From positions 14,219 through 23,814 of the forward strand of contig PAZD01000025.1 in the NCBI GenBank assembly GCA_002715405.1: a stretch of 9,596 nucleotides of DNA, given 5' to 3'. Shown here piece after piece: positions 1-5,814 of the stretch. Position 1 is the stretch's first letter, and every line of letters begins with the position of its first letter. Source of the stretch: Acidimicrobiaceae bacterium (GTDB lineage Bacteria > Actinomycetota > Acidimicrobiia > Acidimicrobiales > UBA8592). Position numbers and translations under genes: made by a program. The notes beneath the pieces are model-generated. The model saw only the letters and a list, made by a program, of their open reading frames with translations. It ran no database searches and was not told where the DNA came from.

Positions 1-476
1 GCACTTGTAAATCCACCATCAACAAAAGCTGCAGGAGATACTACAGTGGGATTTGTTCCGTTGAATGGAATTATTGGCTGGAATTGTTCGGGCTCTACAT
101 CAAGGTGAGCAGGACCACTCTCAGTTGTCCAACGAAGAATATTCAGTGTTTGAGTACCTACACGTATTTTGTATCCCACTACTCCATGTTCTCCGGGTGT
201 GCTTCCGGTGGTGATCGAAGTCAGCGCTGTAGAGGTAGTCGTAGGAAAAACAGTACTGATTTCGTTTTCGTGAAACTGCGATAATGAGGGGAGAAGGTGT
301 TTATATCTTTGGAACTGTTTGTATCCCAATCCGTCCAATACAAGGAGCACTACCTGATTAGCGTCCAGAATTTCGTTTGGAATCCAGCCTTGACCGATTT
401 CCTTGTGCTGCAGTAAGGCTGGAACAATGTTGCTTACGCATGCCCCTGAGTAATCTGGTGCGGCAATATCTAGCAT
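1..476 (-). CDS. Alkaline-phosphatase-superfamily phosphodiesterase / nucleotide pyrophosphatase-like protein (partial, C-terminus off the window)
   Basis: The first 158 codons are present and the frame runs open through the left edge. Residues 42-51 read VVLLVLDGLG, the hydrophobic strand and metal-binding Asp (D48) that open the alkaline phosphatase / type I phosphodiesterase fold. Residues 77-91 hold FPTTTST...TTG, the position of the NPP-family nucleophile threonine (most likely T81 by analogy with FPTKT), followed by GEHGVVGY at 95-102, like the ESHGI motif of nucleotide pyrophosphatases. The metal ligands of the second half lie outside the window. There is no signal peptide, so a cytoplasmic enzyme is suggested. 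The ATG at 476-474 shares its A with the TAA stop of the upstream rluD-like gene (TAATG), which suggests translational coupling and one operon. The family call is strong. The substrate (nucleotide, phosphonoacetate, lipid headgroup or other) cannot be told from this part. Confidence 0.85.
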   Translation of the reverse strand, partial: MLDIAAPDYSGACVSNIVPALLQHKEIGQGWIPNEILDANQVVLLVLDGLGYKQFQRYKHLLPSLSQFHENEISTVFPTTTSTALTSITTGSTPGEHGVVGYKIRVGTQTLNILRWTTESGPAHLDVEPEQFQPIIPFNGTNPTVVSPAAFVDGGFTS

Positions 477-1408
477 TACTGGACCATATCCAATATCTTC
501 TGAAGTTCTTCTGGAATTTCAGAGGTAAATCGAAGCAGTTCGGCAGAAATAGGATGTTGGAAAGCTAGAGAGCATGAATGGAGAAAGGGGCGCGAAAGAT
601 ACTTGGGCGTGTTGGAAGCACCGTAGAGGGTATCTCCTGCTATTGGGTGACCGATAGCTGAAAAATGGGCTCGTATTTGATGGGTTCTTCCTGTTTCAAG
701 TTCACATTTTACGAGAGTGTAATACTCGGGCGACTCGAATCTTTCTATCACCTCGTATCGGGTTCTAGCCTCCTTACCGTTTGAAATAACAGCTCTTCTG
801 ACAGGATTTTTGGGATCTCTCCCCAACGGTGCATCGACTATTCCTTTCTCAGCTTCTAAAGAGCCGATGATTAGTGCTGTGTATATTCTCTCGATTGTTC
901 TGTGTTGGAGCTGTGCGGTAAGTGAAAGGTAGCTTTCGTTTGACAGTGCAGCAACTAGAAGCCCTGATGTGCCTTTATCCAGTCGATGCACAATCCCTGG
1001 CCGTTCAGGTTCACCTACGCTAGCAATTTCTGGATAGAGCGAAAGTAGACCGTTAGCCATCGTTCTATTTTTTTGACTAGCTGCTGGGTGCACAACTAAT
1101 CCGGATGGTTTGTCAATGACAACAAAATGTTCGTCTTCATAAACTATCGGTACTTGGATTTCTGGATCTGGCTTAACTTCGGCCGAGCCAAACATCGATG
1201 CTGAGTAAATGACTATCTGATCACCGGAAGCAACTTTTTCTGATCCTTTATTGACTTTTCTTCCATTACGGCGCACATCCCCGTCCTTTATGCATTGGGC
1301 TATAACAGATCGGCTTGCTCCGGTTATGAAAGAGACAACTCGATCAATTCTTTCTCCATTCAACGCATCGGGAACGGATTCACTAATCGGCGAAGATCCT
1401 TCAGCCAT
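476..1408 (-). CDS. rluD: RluA/RluD-family 23S rRNA pseudouridine synthase
   Basis: A 310-residue protein of normal family length that isomerises uridine to pseudouridine in rRNA. An S4-type RNA-binding domain covers about residues 15-75 (RIDRVVSFI...RNGRKVNKG). The catalytic domain follows from about residue 85, with VVIDKPSGLVVHP at 96-108 and the family signature HRLDKGTSGL at 141-150, where D144 is the catalytic aspartate. RTHQIRAHF and the IAGDTLYG motif lie near the C-terminus, as expected. The ATG lies inside the end of lspA, an 8-nt overlap (ATGGCTGA), with a purine-rich GGGAAG about 9 nt upstream within lspA. Translational coupling with lspA is likely, and lspA-rluD adjacency is common in Actinobacteria. 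S4 plus RluA architecture fits RluD (E. coli targets U1911/1915/1917). Assignment of the exact sites to this protein is inferred. Confidence 0.93.
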   Translation of the reverse strand: MAEGSSPISESVPDALNGERIDRVVSFITGASRSVIAQCIKDGDVRRNGRKVNKGSEKVASGDQIVIYSASMFGSAEVKPDPEIQVPIVYEDEHFVVIDKPSGLVVHPAASQKNRTMANGLLSLYPEIASVGEPERPGIVHRLDKGTSGLLVAALSNESYLSLTAQLQHRTIERIYTALIIGSLEAEKGIVDAPLGRDPKNPVRRAVISNGKEARTRYEVIERFESPEYYTLVKCELETGRTHQIRAHFSAIGHPIAGDTLYGASNTPKYLSRPFLHSCSLAFQHPISAELLRFTSEIPEELQKILDMVQ

Positions 1409-1898
1409 CTTCTCGGTCTTCCCGTAATCTCAAAATAAGCAATATCGGCAAACCCACTACTAGTGCCATGTCAGCAACGTTAAAGATCGGCCACCATTGA
1501 AAGTCAATGAAATCAACCACTCCCCCGTTTAAAAACCCACCCCTGCTTCTAAAGATACGATCAATTACATTCCCGAGTACGCCTCCCAAAACTACTCCGA
1601 AGAACGCTGACGACACTGGGGTCTTTGCTGATTTCGATAGAGTAAAGATTGCTATCGCTGCCAGAATCGCTACGACTGCTAATAGCGACGTGTAAGCCGT
1701 TCCGAGCGAGAAAGATGCTCCCTTGTTTCGTATAACGTTTAGCCGTAGCGTCCAGAAGAGGTCAATGGGTTCTCGATCTTCTAATTTGGCTACCGCTAAT
1801 ATTTTTGTGACTTGATCAATAGCAAGGATTACCAGGGCAGGTATTAAGAGATGTTTACGAGGATTTCCCAACGTATTACTTTCAAATAGAGTTTTCAC
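1401..1898 (-). CDS. lspA: Lipoprotein signal peptidase (signal peptidase II)
   Basis: LspA is the membrane aspartyl protease that removes the signal peptide from diacylglyceryl-modified prolipoproteins. This 165-residue protein has four likely membrane helices (about 17-37, 68-87, 96-112 and 138-157). All family motifs are visible: DQVTK at 28-32, RNKGASFS at 57-64, GGVLGNVIDR at 105-114 and VVDFIDF...WPIFNVADM at 127-144. The catalytic aspartate pair is D113 (GNxxDR) and D143 (FNxAD). The start is GTG at 1898-1896. An in-frame TGA lies just upstream, so no longer form exists, and no convincing Shine-Dalgarno precedes it. The charged tail (REDREDG) overlaps the start of the rluD-like gene. 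It lies 66 bases after the DksA/TraR-like gene and is probably co-transcribed with it, with a weak internal promoter possible. Confidence 0.96.
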   Translation of the reverse strand: MKTLFESNTLGNPRKHLLIPALVILAIDQVTKILAVAKLEDREPIDLFWTLRLNVIRNKGASFSLGTAYTSLLAVVAILAAIAIFTLSKSAKTPVSSAFFGVVLGGVLGNVIDRIFRSRGGFLNGGVVDFIDFQWWPIFNVADMALVVGLPILLILRLREDREDG

Positions 1899-1943
1899 CG
1901 AAGTCGCTCATTCAAGGACAGAATAGTATCTCTGCCTATGTGT

Positions 1944-1952
1944 TTTATAGCA
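1944..1952 (-). promoter_or_regulatory. Possible extended -10 promoter element upstream of lspA
   Basis: Read on the minus strand this is TGCTATAAA, an extended -10 (TGn plus TATAAA) in the 66-base gap between the DksA/TraR-like gene and lspA. Transcription would start near 1937, about 38 nt before the GTG of lspA. No -35 hexamer is recognisable at the right distance, so this is a weak call. Read-through from upstream may be the main source of lspA message. Confidence 0.3.
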
Positions 1953-1964
1953 GTAACCCCAAGT

Positions 1965-2420
1965 CTATCGCCTTAAGAAACCACCAGTTTTATACTCTAC
2001 GCGTTCGGCGGCCCATGGAATAGCACGAAGACGTTCTTTGGGGATTGACTTTCCTGAAACAACACAAACTCCATATGTTCCTGCCTTTAGTCGATCTAAA
2101 GCTTGATCTATTTCTTCAACAGCTGCTTGAGCGTGGGCGCTTAATGCTAGGTCTCTTTCTCTTTCTACAGCTAGCGTGTCCCCTTCTCCACCTTCTTCAT
2201 CGAATTGAACATCCCCTGGCTCTCGTCCTTCAATTAATGCATCGGCTTCTGCCCTAAGTGATTCTGCAGAGCGCACATACCTGCTTCGCTCTTCGAGCAA
2301 TAGTGCCTTTTGTGCATTCAGAAACTTCTTATCGAAGGGTTTTTTCTTCGCTGGAGCCTTCTTCGCCGCGGTTTTCTTCGCTGGAGCCTTCTTCGCCGAG
2401 GTTTTCTTCGCTGGAGCCAT
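1965..2420 (-). CDS. DksA/TraR-family protein with lysine-rich N-terminal tail and degenerate zinc finger
   Basis: A 151-residue member of the DksA/TraR family, whose characterised members bind RNA polymerase through the secondary channel. Residues 1-27 form a histone-H1-like tail of KKAPAKK/KKTAAKK repeats. Residues 33-112 are charged and helical, with the family's ERERDLALSA...EEIDQALDRLKAGTYG pattern. Residues 116-135 match the finger core (YGVC, G123, I126, RLRAIP). Of the four expected cysteines only C119 remains: S122, R140 and Y143 occupy the other three positions, so zinc binding as in classical DksA is unlikely. The ATG is preceded by GGGAAG 8 nt upstream (2434-2429). It sits next to lspA, as in the Streptomyces layout I recall, and is divergent from ileS. 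The tail suggests nucleic acid contact, which is inference. Whether it acts on polymerase is unknown. Confidence 0.88.
   Translation of the reverse strand: MAPAKKTSAKKAPAKKTAAKKAPAKKKPFDKKFLNAQKALLLEERSRYVRSAESLRAEADALIEGREPGDVQFDEEGGEGDTLAVERERDLALSAHAQAAVEEIDQALDRLKAGTYGVCVVSGKSIPKERLRAIPWAAERVEYKTGGFLRR
2341..2418. repeat. 30-bp tandem repeat (2.6 copies) encoding the lysine/alanine tail
   Basis: Units at 2341-2370 and 2371-2400 differ at only two positions (the first base and position 29), and 2401-2418 repeats the first 18 bases of the unit. On the minus strand each unit encodes ten residues of the AKKAPAKKTx type at the N-terminus of the DksA/TraR-like protein. The near identity at DNA level, not only at protein level, suggests recent duplication by slippage or unequal recombination. 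Confidence 0.85.
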
Positions 2421-2506
2421 AAGTTTTTCTTCCCAAACAAGCTATTGATCAAACAACCAATTGGTTTGGTGGTGGAGTTTATCGGGTACTTGCCAAAACT
2501 GTGGTG

Positions 2507-2515
2507 ATATTAGCA
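2507..2515 (-). promoter_or_regulatory. Possible extended -10 promoter element for the DksA/TraR-like gene
   Basis: The minus strand reads TGCTAATAT, a TGn-extended -10 resembling the TGCTATAAA element seen before lspA. It would give a 5' leader of about 80 nt ahead of the ATG at 2420. No clear -35 hexamer is present. It is placed back to back with the candidate ileS promoter in the same 205-base divergent spacer. Confidence 0.28.
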
Positions 2516-2569
2516 AACTCAGTTCTTTTTCTTTCGAACGTCCTTTATTTTTTGCCTGAAGTAAAGGTA

Positions 2570-2575
2570 TATGAT
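2570..2575 (+). promoter_or_regulatory. Possible -10 element for ileS
   Basis: TATGAT, one mismatch from TATAAT, within the AT-rich TATATGAT. The start would fall near 2582, just ahead of the AGGAG at 2587-2591, giving a very short leader before the 9-codon ORF. No strong -35 is seen: the 17-nt-spaced hexamer is ATTTTT at 2547-2552. No T-box-like conserved motif is visible between here and the gene, although T-box control of ileS is known in other Actinobacteria. Confidence 0.33.
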
Positions 2576-2599
2576 CAGGTAAATTCAGGAGTAACCTCT

Positions 2600-2629
2600 A
2601 TGCATATCGAAAATCAAGTGAAGCTATGA
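2600..2629 (+). CDS. Candidate 9-codon leader ORF translationally coupled to ileS
   Basis: ATG at 2600 opens a frame encoding MHIENQVKL and stops at TGA 2627-2629. That stop overlaps the ileS ATG (2626-2628) as ATGA. A strong Shine-Dalgarno, AGGAG at 2587-2591, sits 8 nt ahead of this small ORF. The ileS ATG itself has only weak purine-rich sequence (GTGAAG) before it. The strongest initiation signal in the region therefore serves the small ORF, and ileS would be translated by termination-reinitiation. It contains a single isoleucine codon (ATC, codon 3), too few for a classical attenuator. A chance ORF cannot be excluded. Conservation in close relatives would decide. Confidence 0.45.
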   Translation: MHIENQVKL

Positions 2630-5600
2630 GCGATAATCCATCTGACACCCCATATCCAAATGTTGGCCCGAAACCCGACTTACCAGAAATAGAGAAATCC
2701 GTTCTTTCTCGTTGGTCTGAATTAGAGACATTTGAGTCATCTGTTGAAGACCGGCCTATAGACAATGAATATGTGTTTTTTGATGGACCTCCCTTTGCTA
2801 ATGGACTTCCTCACCATGGTCATCTGCTAACCGGCTATGTAAAGGATGTGATTCCTCGCTATCACACTATGCGCGGCAAAAGGGTTGAACGGCGTTTCGG
2901 TTGGGATTGCCATGGGCTACCTGCAGAGATGGAAAGTGAAAAACAGCTAGGAGTTTCCGGAAGAGTTGCTATTACTGAATTTGGGATTCAGAAGTTCAAT
3001 GATCATTGTCAAGAATCTGTCCTTAGGTATACCGACGAATGGGAGGAGATAGTTCGACGGCAAGCCCGTTGGGTGGATTTCGAGAATGACTACAAAACTA
3101 TGGACCTTCCTTATATGGAGTCAGTGATGTGGGCGTTCAAGCAGCTATGGGAAAAGGGGTTAATATACGAATCACATCGAGTGATGCCCTACTCTTGGGG
3201 GGCTGAAACCCCGCTATCGAATTTTGAAATACGTCCTGATGATGCCACGCGGCCAAGACAAGATCCGGCCATTACAGTCGCTTTTGATTTGGAAATGAGA
3301 CCCTCTGATCCTGGCCATCTGAAAATCCTTGCTTGGACGACAACTCCGTGGACTTTACCTAGCAACTTGGCTCTTGCGGTGGGTAGTGATATTTCTTACT
3401 CGGTTTTTGAGTTCAACGGTGAGTTATTTGTTCTAGGTGCTGAAACATTTGAGAGTTATAGTGCCCAGTTCCCCGGAGCTACTGTGATTGATAATATTCA
3501 GGGGAAAGATTTACTTGGTCGAAAATATACACCGCTTTTTGATTTTTTCATTGATTATGATCCAAGTGCATTTCAGGTAATCGAAGGCGATTTTATCGAT
3601 ACCGAAGAGGGTACCGGAGTGGTGCATATTGCCCCAGGATTTGGTGAAGACGATCAAAGGATCGCCTCGGAGAATGGGATAGGGATTGTAGTTCCAGTTG
3701 ACGATGAGGGATGTTTCACTGCCGATGTAACCGAATGGGAGGGGAAAAATGTTTTTGAAGCTAACCCTGAAATTATTCGGGCATTGCGTGATGCTGGTCG
3801 ATTAATCCGCCACGACAGCTACGAACACAACTACCCGCATTGTTGGAGGACAGATACACCTATTATTTATAAGGCTGTGCCTTCCTGGTATGTGCAAGTT
3901 ACATCTATTCGGGAAAAGCTGATGGAGATAAACCAAGAAATCAACTGGATTCCATCAAATGTCCGCGATGGGCGGTTTGGGAAATGGCTTGAAGGTGCCC
4001 GAGATTGGTCAATAAGCCGTAACCGGTTTTGGGGATCCCCTGTTCCAGTGTGGAAAAGCGATAATCCTGAATATCCCCGTATTGATGTCTATGGAAGTTT
4101 GGATGAACTTGAAAATGATTTTGGCATTAGACCAGATAATCTCCATCGTCCGTTCATTGACGACCTCGTAAGGCCAAACCCTAATGATCCTTCAGGGAGA
4201 TCGATGATGCGACGGGTACCAGAAGTTCTCGATTGTTGGTTTGAATCTGGATCAATGCCATTTGCCCAAGCCCACTATCCGTTTGAGAACAAAGATTGGT
4301 TTGAAGAACACTTTCCGGCCGACTTCATAGTGGAGTACATCAATCAGACACGCGGCTGGTTTTATACACTTCATGTCTTAGCCGGAGCCTTATTTGAAAA
4401 GCCAGCTTTTAAAAATGTGATATGTCATGGGATTCTTCTTGCTGATGATGGAGCGAAGTTGTCGAAAAAACTTCGAAATTATACTGAGCCCAGTGAAATC
4501 TTTGAACTACAGGGCTCCGATGCTTTGCGATGGTACTTTATGTCCTCCAATATCGTCCGCGGAGGTGACTCTAGGATCAGTGATCAAGGTATTGATGACG
4601 TAGTCCGACAAGTAATTACTCCAATTTGGAACGCATACGCGTTCTTCACTCTCTATGCGAATATCGACAACTACCGAGCTAGTTCGAAAATTGATAGTAC
4701 GAATCTTTTGGATAGGTATATTCTGGCCAAAACGCGGCTAATGGTAGAAGACGTTACTGAAGCGATGGATAACTATGACTTGCCCGGTGCCACTATTGAA
4801 ATCAAATCCTTTATTGACGCATTGAATAACTGGTACATCCGAAGAAGCCGAGACCGATTTTGGGCACCTGCGAGCCCTATCGATGATGCCGACAAACAAT
4901 CTGCTTATGACACCCTATATACCGTTCTTGAAACTCTCTGTAAGACATGTGCGCCTTTTTTGCCGATGATTACAGATGAGATCTATCTCGGCATTGAGGG
5001 AACACATAGCGTCCATTTGTCTGATTGGCCCGACCCGAATGATCTTCCTCAAGATACTGATTTAGTTAGAGCTATGGACCTTGTTCGAGATGTTGTCTCC
5101 ACGACACTTCGGGTTCGAGAAGATGCAGGCTTAAGAGTTAGATTACCTTTAAATAGCATTACCATCGCCGGAGATGATTTTTCGAAACTCGAACAATATG
5201 TCGATATCATTAAAGACGAAGTGAACGTCAAATCTGTTATTTTCTCAGATGACCTTGAATCGCATGCACAATTCGTTCTTAAACCCGATGGGAAAACCCT
5301 CGGACCTCGACTTGGTAAAGCTGTTCAAGACGTCTTTAAAGCAGCGAAATCTGGTGATTGGTCATGGGTAGACGACCAAAAAATCCAGGTCGGTTCTCAC
5401 CTTCTTGAAGAGAAGGAATACGTAATCCATCTTGAGGCGAACGATGGAATTACTGCTGGCGCTTTAGGGACTTCTAATGGAGTCGTCGTATTGGATACGA
5501 ATGTAACAGATAAGTTACTAAATGAGGGGAGAGCCAGAGATACCGTACGAGCGATACAAGAAGCACGAAAAAACCAAAATTTAGTCGTAACCGACCGAAT

Positions 5601-5784
5601 AAACGTTCTTATCAATGCGCCAGATCTAATCAGAGAGGCGATACAAGGCCATCTTCATTACATAGGTGAGCAAGTTTTAGCGCTTTCGATCGATTTTGGG
5701 ATAGCGGATGCGCCAGAAGGTATTCATCAAGGTAATGTCGACGGCGAACAGATCACGCTTTCTATCGAGGTTTCGAAAGACTAA
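2626..5784 (+). CDS. ileS: Isoleucine--tRNA ligase, type 2 (eukaryotic-like, long form)
   Basis: A class I synthetase that activates isoleucine with ATP and charges tRNA-Ile in the cytoplasm. The 1052 residues fit full-length type 2 IleRS (M. tuberculosis IleRS is about 1040). The HIGH motif is HHGH at 63-66 within PFANGLPHHGHL. FGWDCHGLPAE follows at 91-101. The CP1 editing domain carries WTTTPWTLPSN at 237-247 and HIAPGFGEDD at 334-343. WFESGSMPFAQ and NQTRGWFYTLHVLAG are typical catalytic-core blocks. The KMSKS motif is KLSKK at 611-615 followed by LRNY. The anticodon-binding region has NNWYIRRSRDRFW, and the C-terminus has ARDTVRAIQEARKNQNL as in type 2 enzymes. Type 2 IleRS is generally less sensitive to mupirocin than type 1. 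It is transcribed opposite to all its neighbours: divergent from the DksA/TraR-like gene and convergent with divIVA. No frameshift or missing motif was seen. Confidence 0.98.
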   Translation: MSDNPSDTPYPNVGPKPDLPEIEKSVLSRWSELETFESSVEDRPIDNEYVFFDGPPFANGLPHHGHLLTGYVKDVIPRYHTMRGKRVERRFGWDCHGLPAEMESEKQLGVSGRVAITEFGIQKFNDHCQESVLRYTDEWEEIVRRQARWVDFENDYKTMDLPYMESVMWAFKQLWEKGLIYESHRVMPYSWGAETPLSNFEIRPDDATRPRQDPAITVAFDLEMRPSDPGHLKILAWTTTPWTLPSNLALAVGSDISYSVFEFNGELFVLGAETFESYSAQFPGATVIDNIQGKDLLGRKYTPLFDFFIDYDPSAFQVIEGDFIDTEEGTGVVHIAPGFGEDDQRIASENGIGIVVPVDDEGCFTADVTEWEGKNVFEANPEIIRALRDAGRLIRHDSYEHNYPHCWRTDTPIIYKAVPSWYVQVTSIREKLMEINQEINWIPSNVRDGRFGKWLEGARDWSISRNRFWGSPVPVWKSDNPEYPRIDVYGSLDELENDFGIRPDNLHRPFIDDLVRPNPNDPSGRSMMRRVPEVLDCWFESGSMPFAQAHYPFENKDWFEEHFPADFIVEYINQTRGWFYTLHVLAGALFEKPAFKNVICHGILLADDGAKLSKKLRNYTEPSEIFELQGSDALRWYFMSSNIVRGGDSRISDQGIDDVVRQVITPIWNAYAFFTLYANIDNYRASSKIDSTNLLDRYILAKTRLMVEDVTEAMDNYDLPGATIEIKSFIDALNNWYIRRSRDRFWAPASPIDDADKQSAYDTLYTVLETLCKTCAPFLPMITDEIYLGIEGTHSVHLSDWPDPNDLPQDTDLVRAMDLVRDVVSTTLRVREDAGLRVRLPLNSITIAGDDFSKLEQYVDIIKDEVNVKSVIFSDDLESHAQFVLKPDGKTLGPRLGKAVQDVFKAAKSGDWSWVDDQKIQVGSHLLEEKEYVIHLEANDGITAGALGTSNGVVVLDTNVTDKLLNEGRARDTVRAIQEARKNQNLVVTDRINVLINAPDLIREAIQGHLHYIGEQVLALSIDFGIADAPEGIHQGNVDGEQITLSIEVSKD

Positions 5785-5814
5785 AAGACTAGATAACTAT
5801 AGTTACCTAGTCTT
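5785..5814. terminator. Bidirectional hairpin between convergent ileS and divIVA
   Basis: A 30-bp near-perfect palindrome: left arm AAGACTAGATAACTA and right arm TAGTTACCTAGTCTT, complementary at 14 of 15 positions. The one odd pair is A-C on the plus transcript but G-U on the minus transcript, so the divIVA-side hairpin is fully paired. It starts immediately after the ileS stop and contains the divIVA stop codon (5809-5807). There is no long U tract. The minus side has UCUUUUAGUCUUU running out of the stem, while the plus side has only a mixed pyrimidine stretch. An 8-bp tandem repeat AAAGACTA (5776-5783, 5784-5791) overlaps the left arm. Confidence 0.6.

Noticed and set aside
84..284. Plus-strand open frame of 66 codons
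   Set aside because: Antisense to the alkaline-phosphatase-superfamily gene, whose frame carries clear family motifs. The plus-strand product has no recognisable features.
1897..1911. ATG at 1911 as an upstream start for lspA
   Set aside because: It is in a different frame from lspA. In the lspA frame a TGA lies just upstream of the GTG.
2045..2257. Plus-strand leucine-rich frame that looks like a small membrane protein
   Set aside because: It is the antisense shadow of the charged helical region of the DksA/TraR-like gene: Glu, Lys and Gln codons read backwards give Leu and Phe.
2455..2466. Perfect 12-bp palindrome AACCAATTGGTT in the divergent spacer
   Set aside because: A six-base-arm palindrome is expected about twice by chance in a window this size, and it does not extend further. 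Not enough to call an operator.
2421..2625. T-box riboswitch upstream of ileS
   Set aside because: Expected from other Actinobacteria, but no T-box-like conserved stretch or antiterminator stem could be found by eye in the 205-base spacer.
5049..5615. Two minus-strand frames inside ileS
   Set aside because: Serine/threonine-rich shadows of the IleRS C-terminal domain, with no ribosome binding site or family resemblance.
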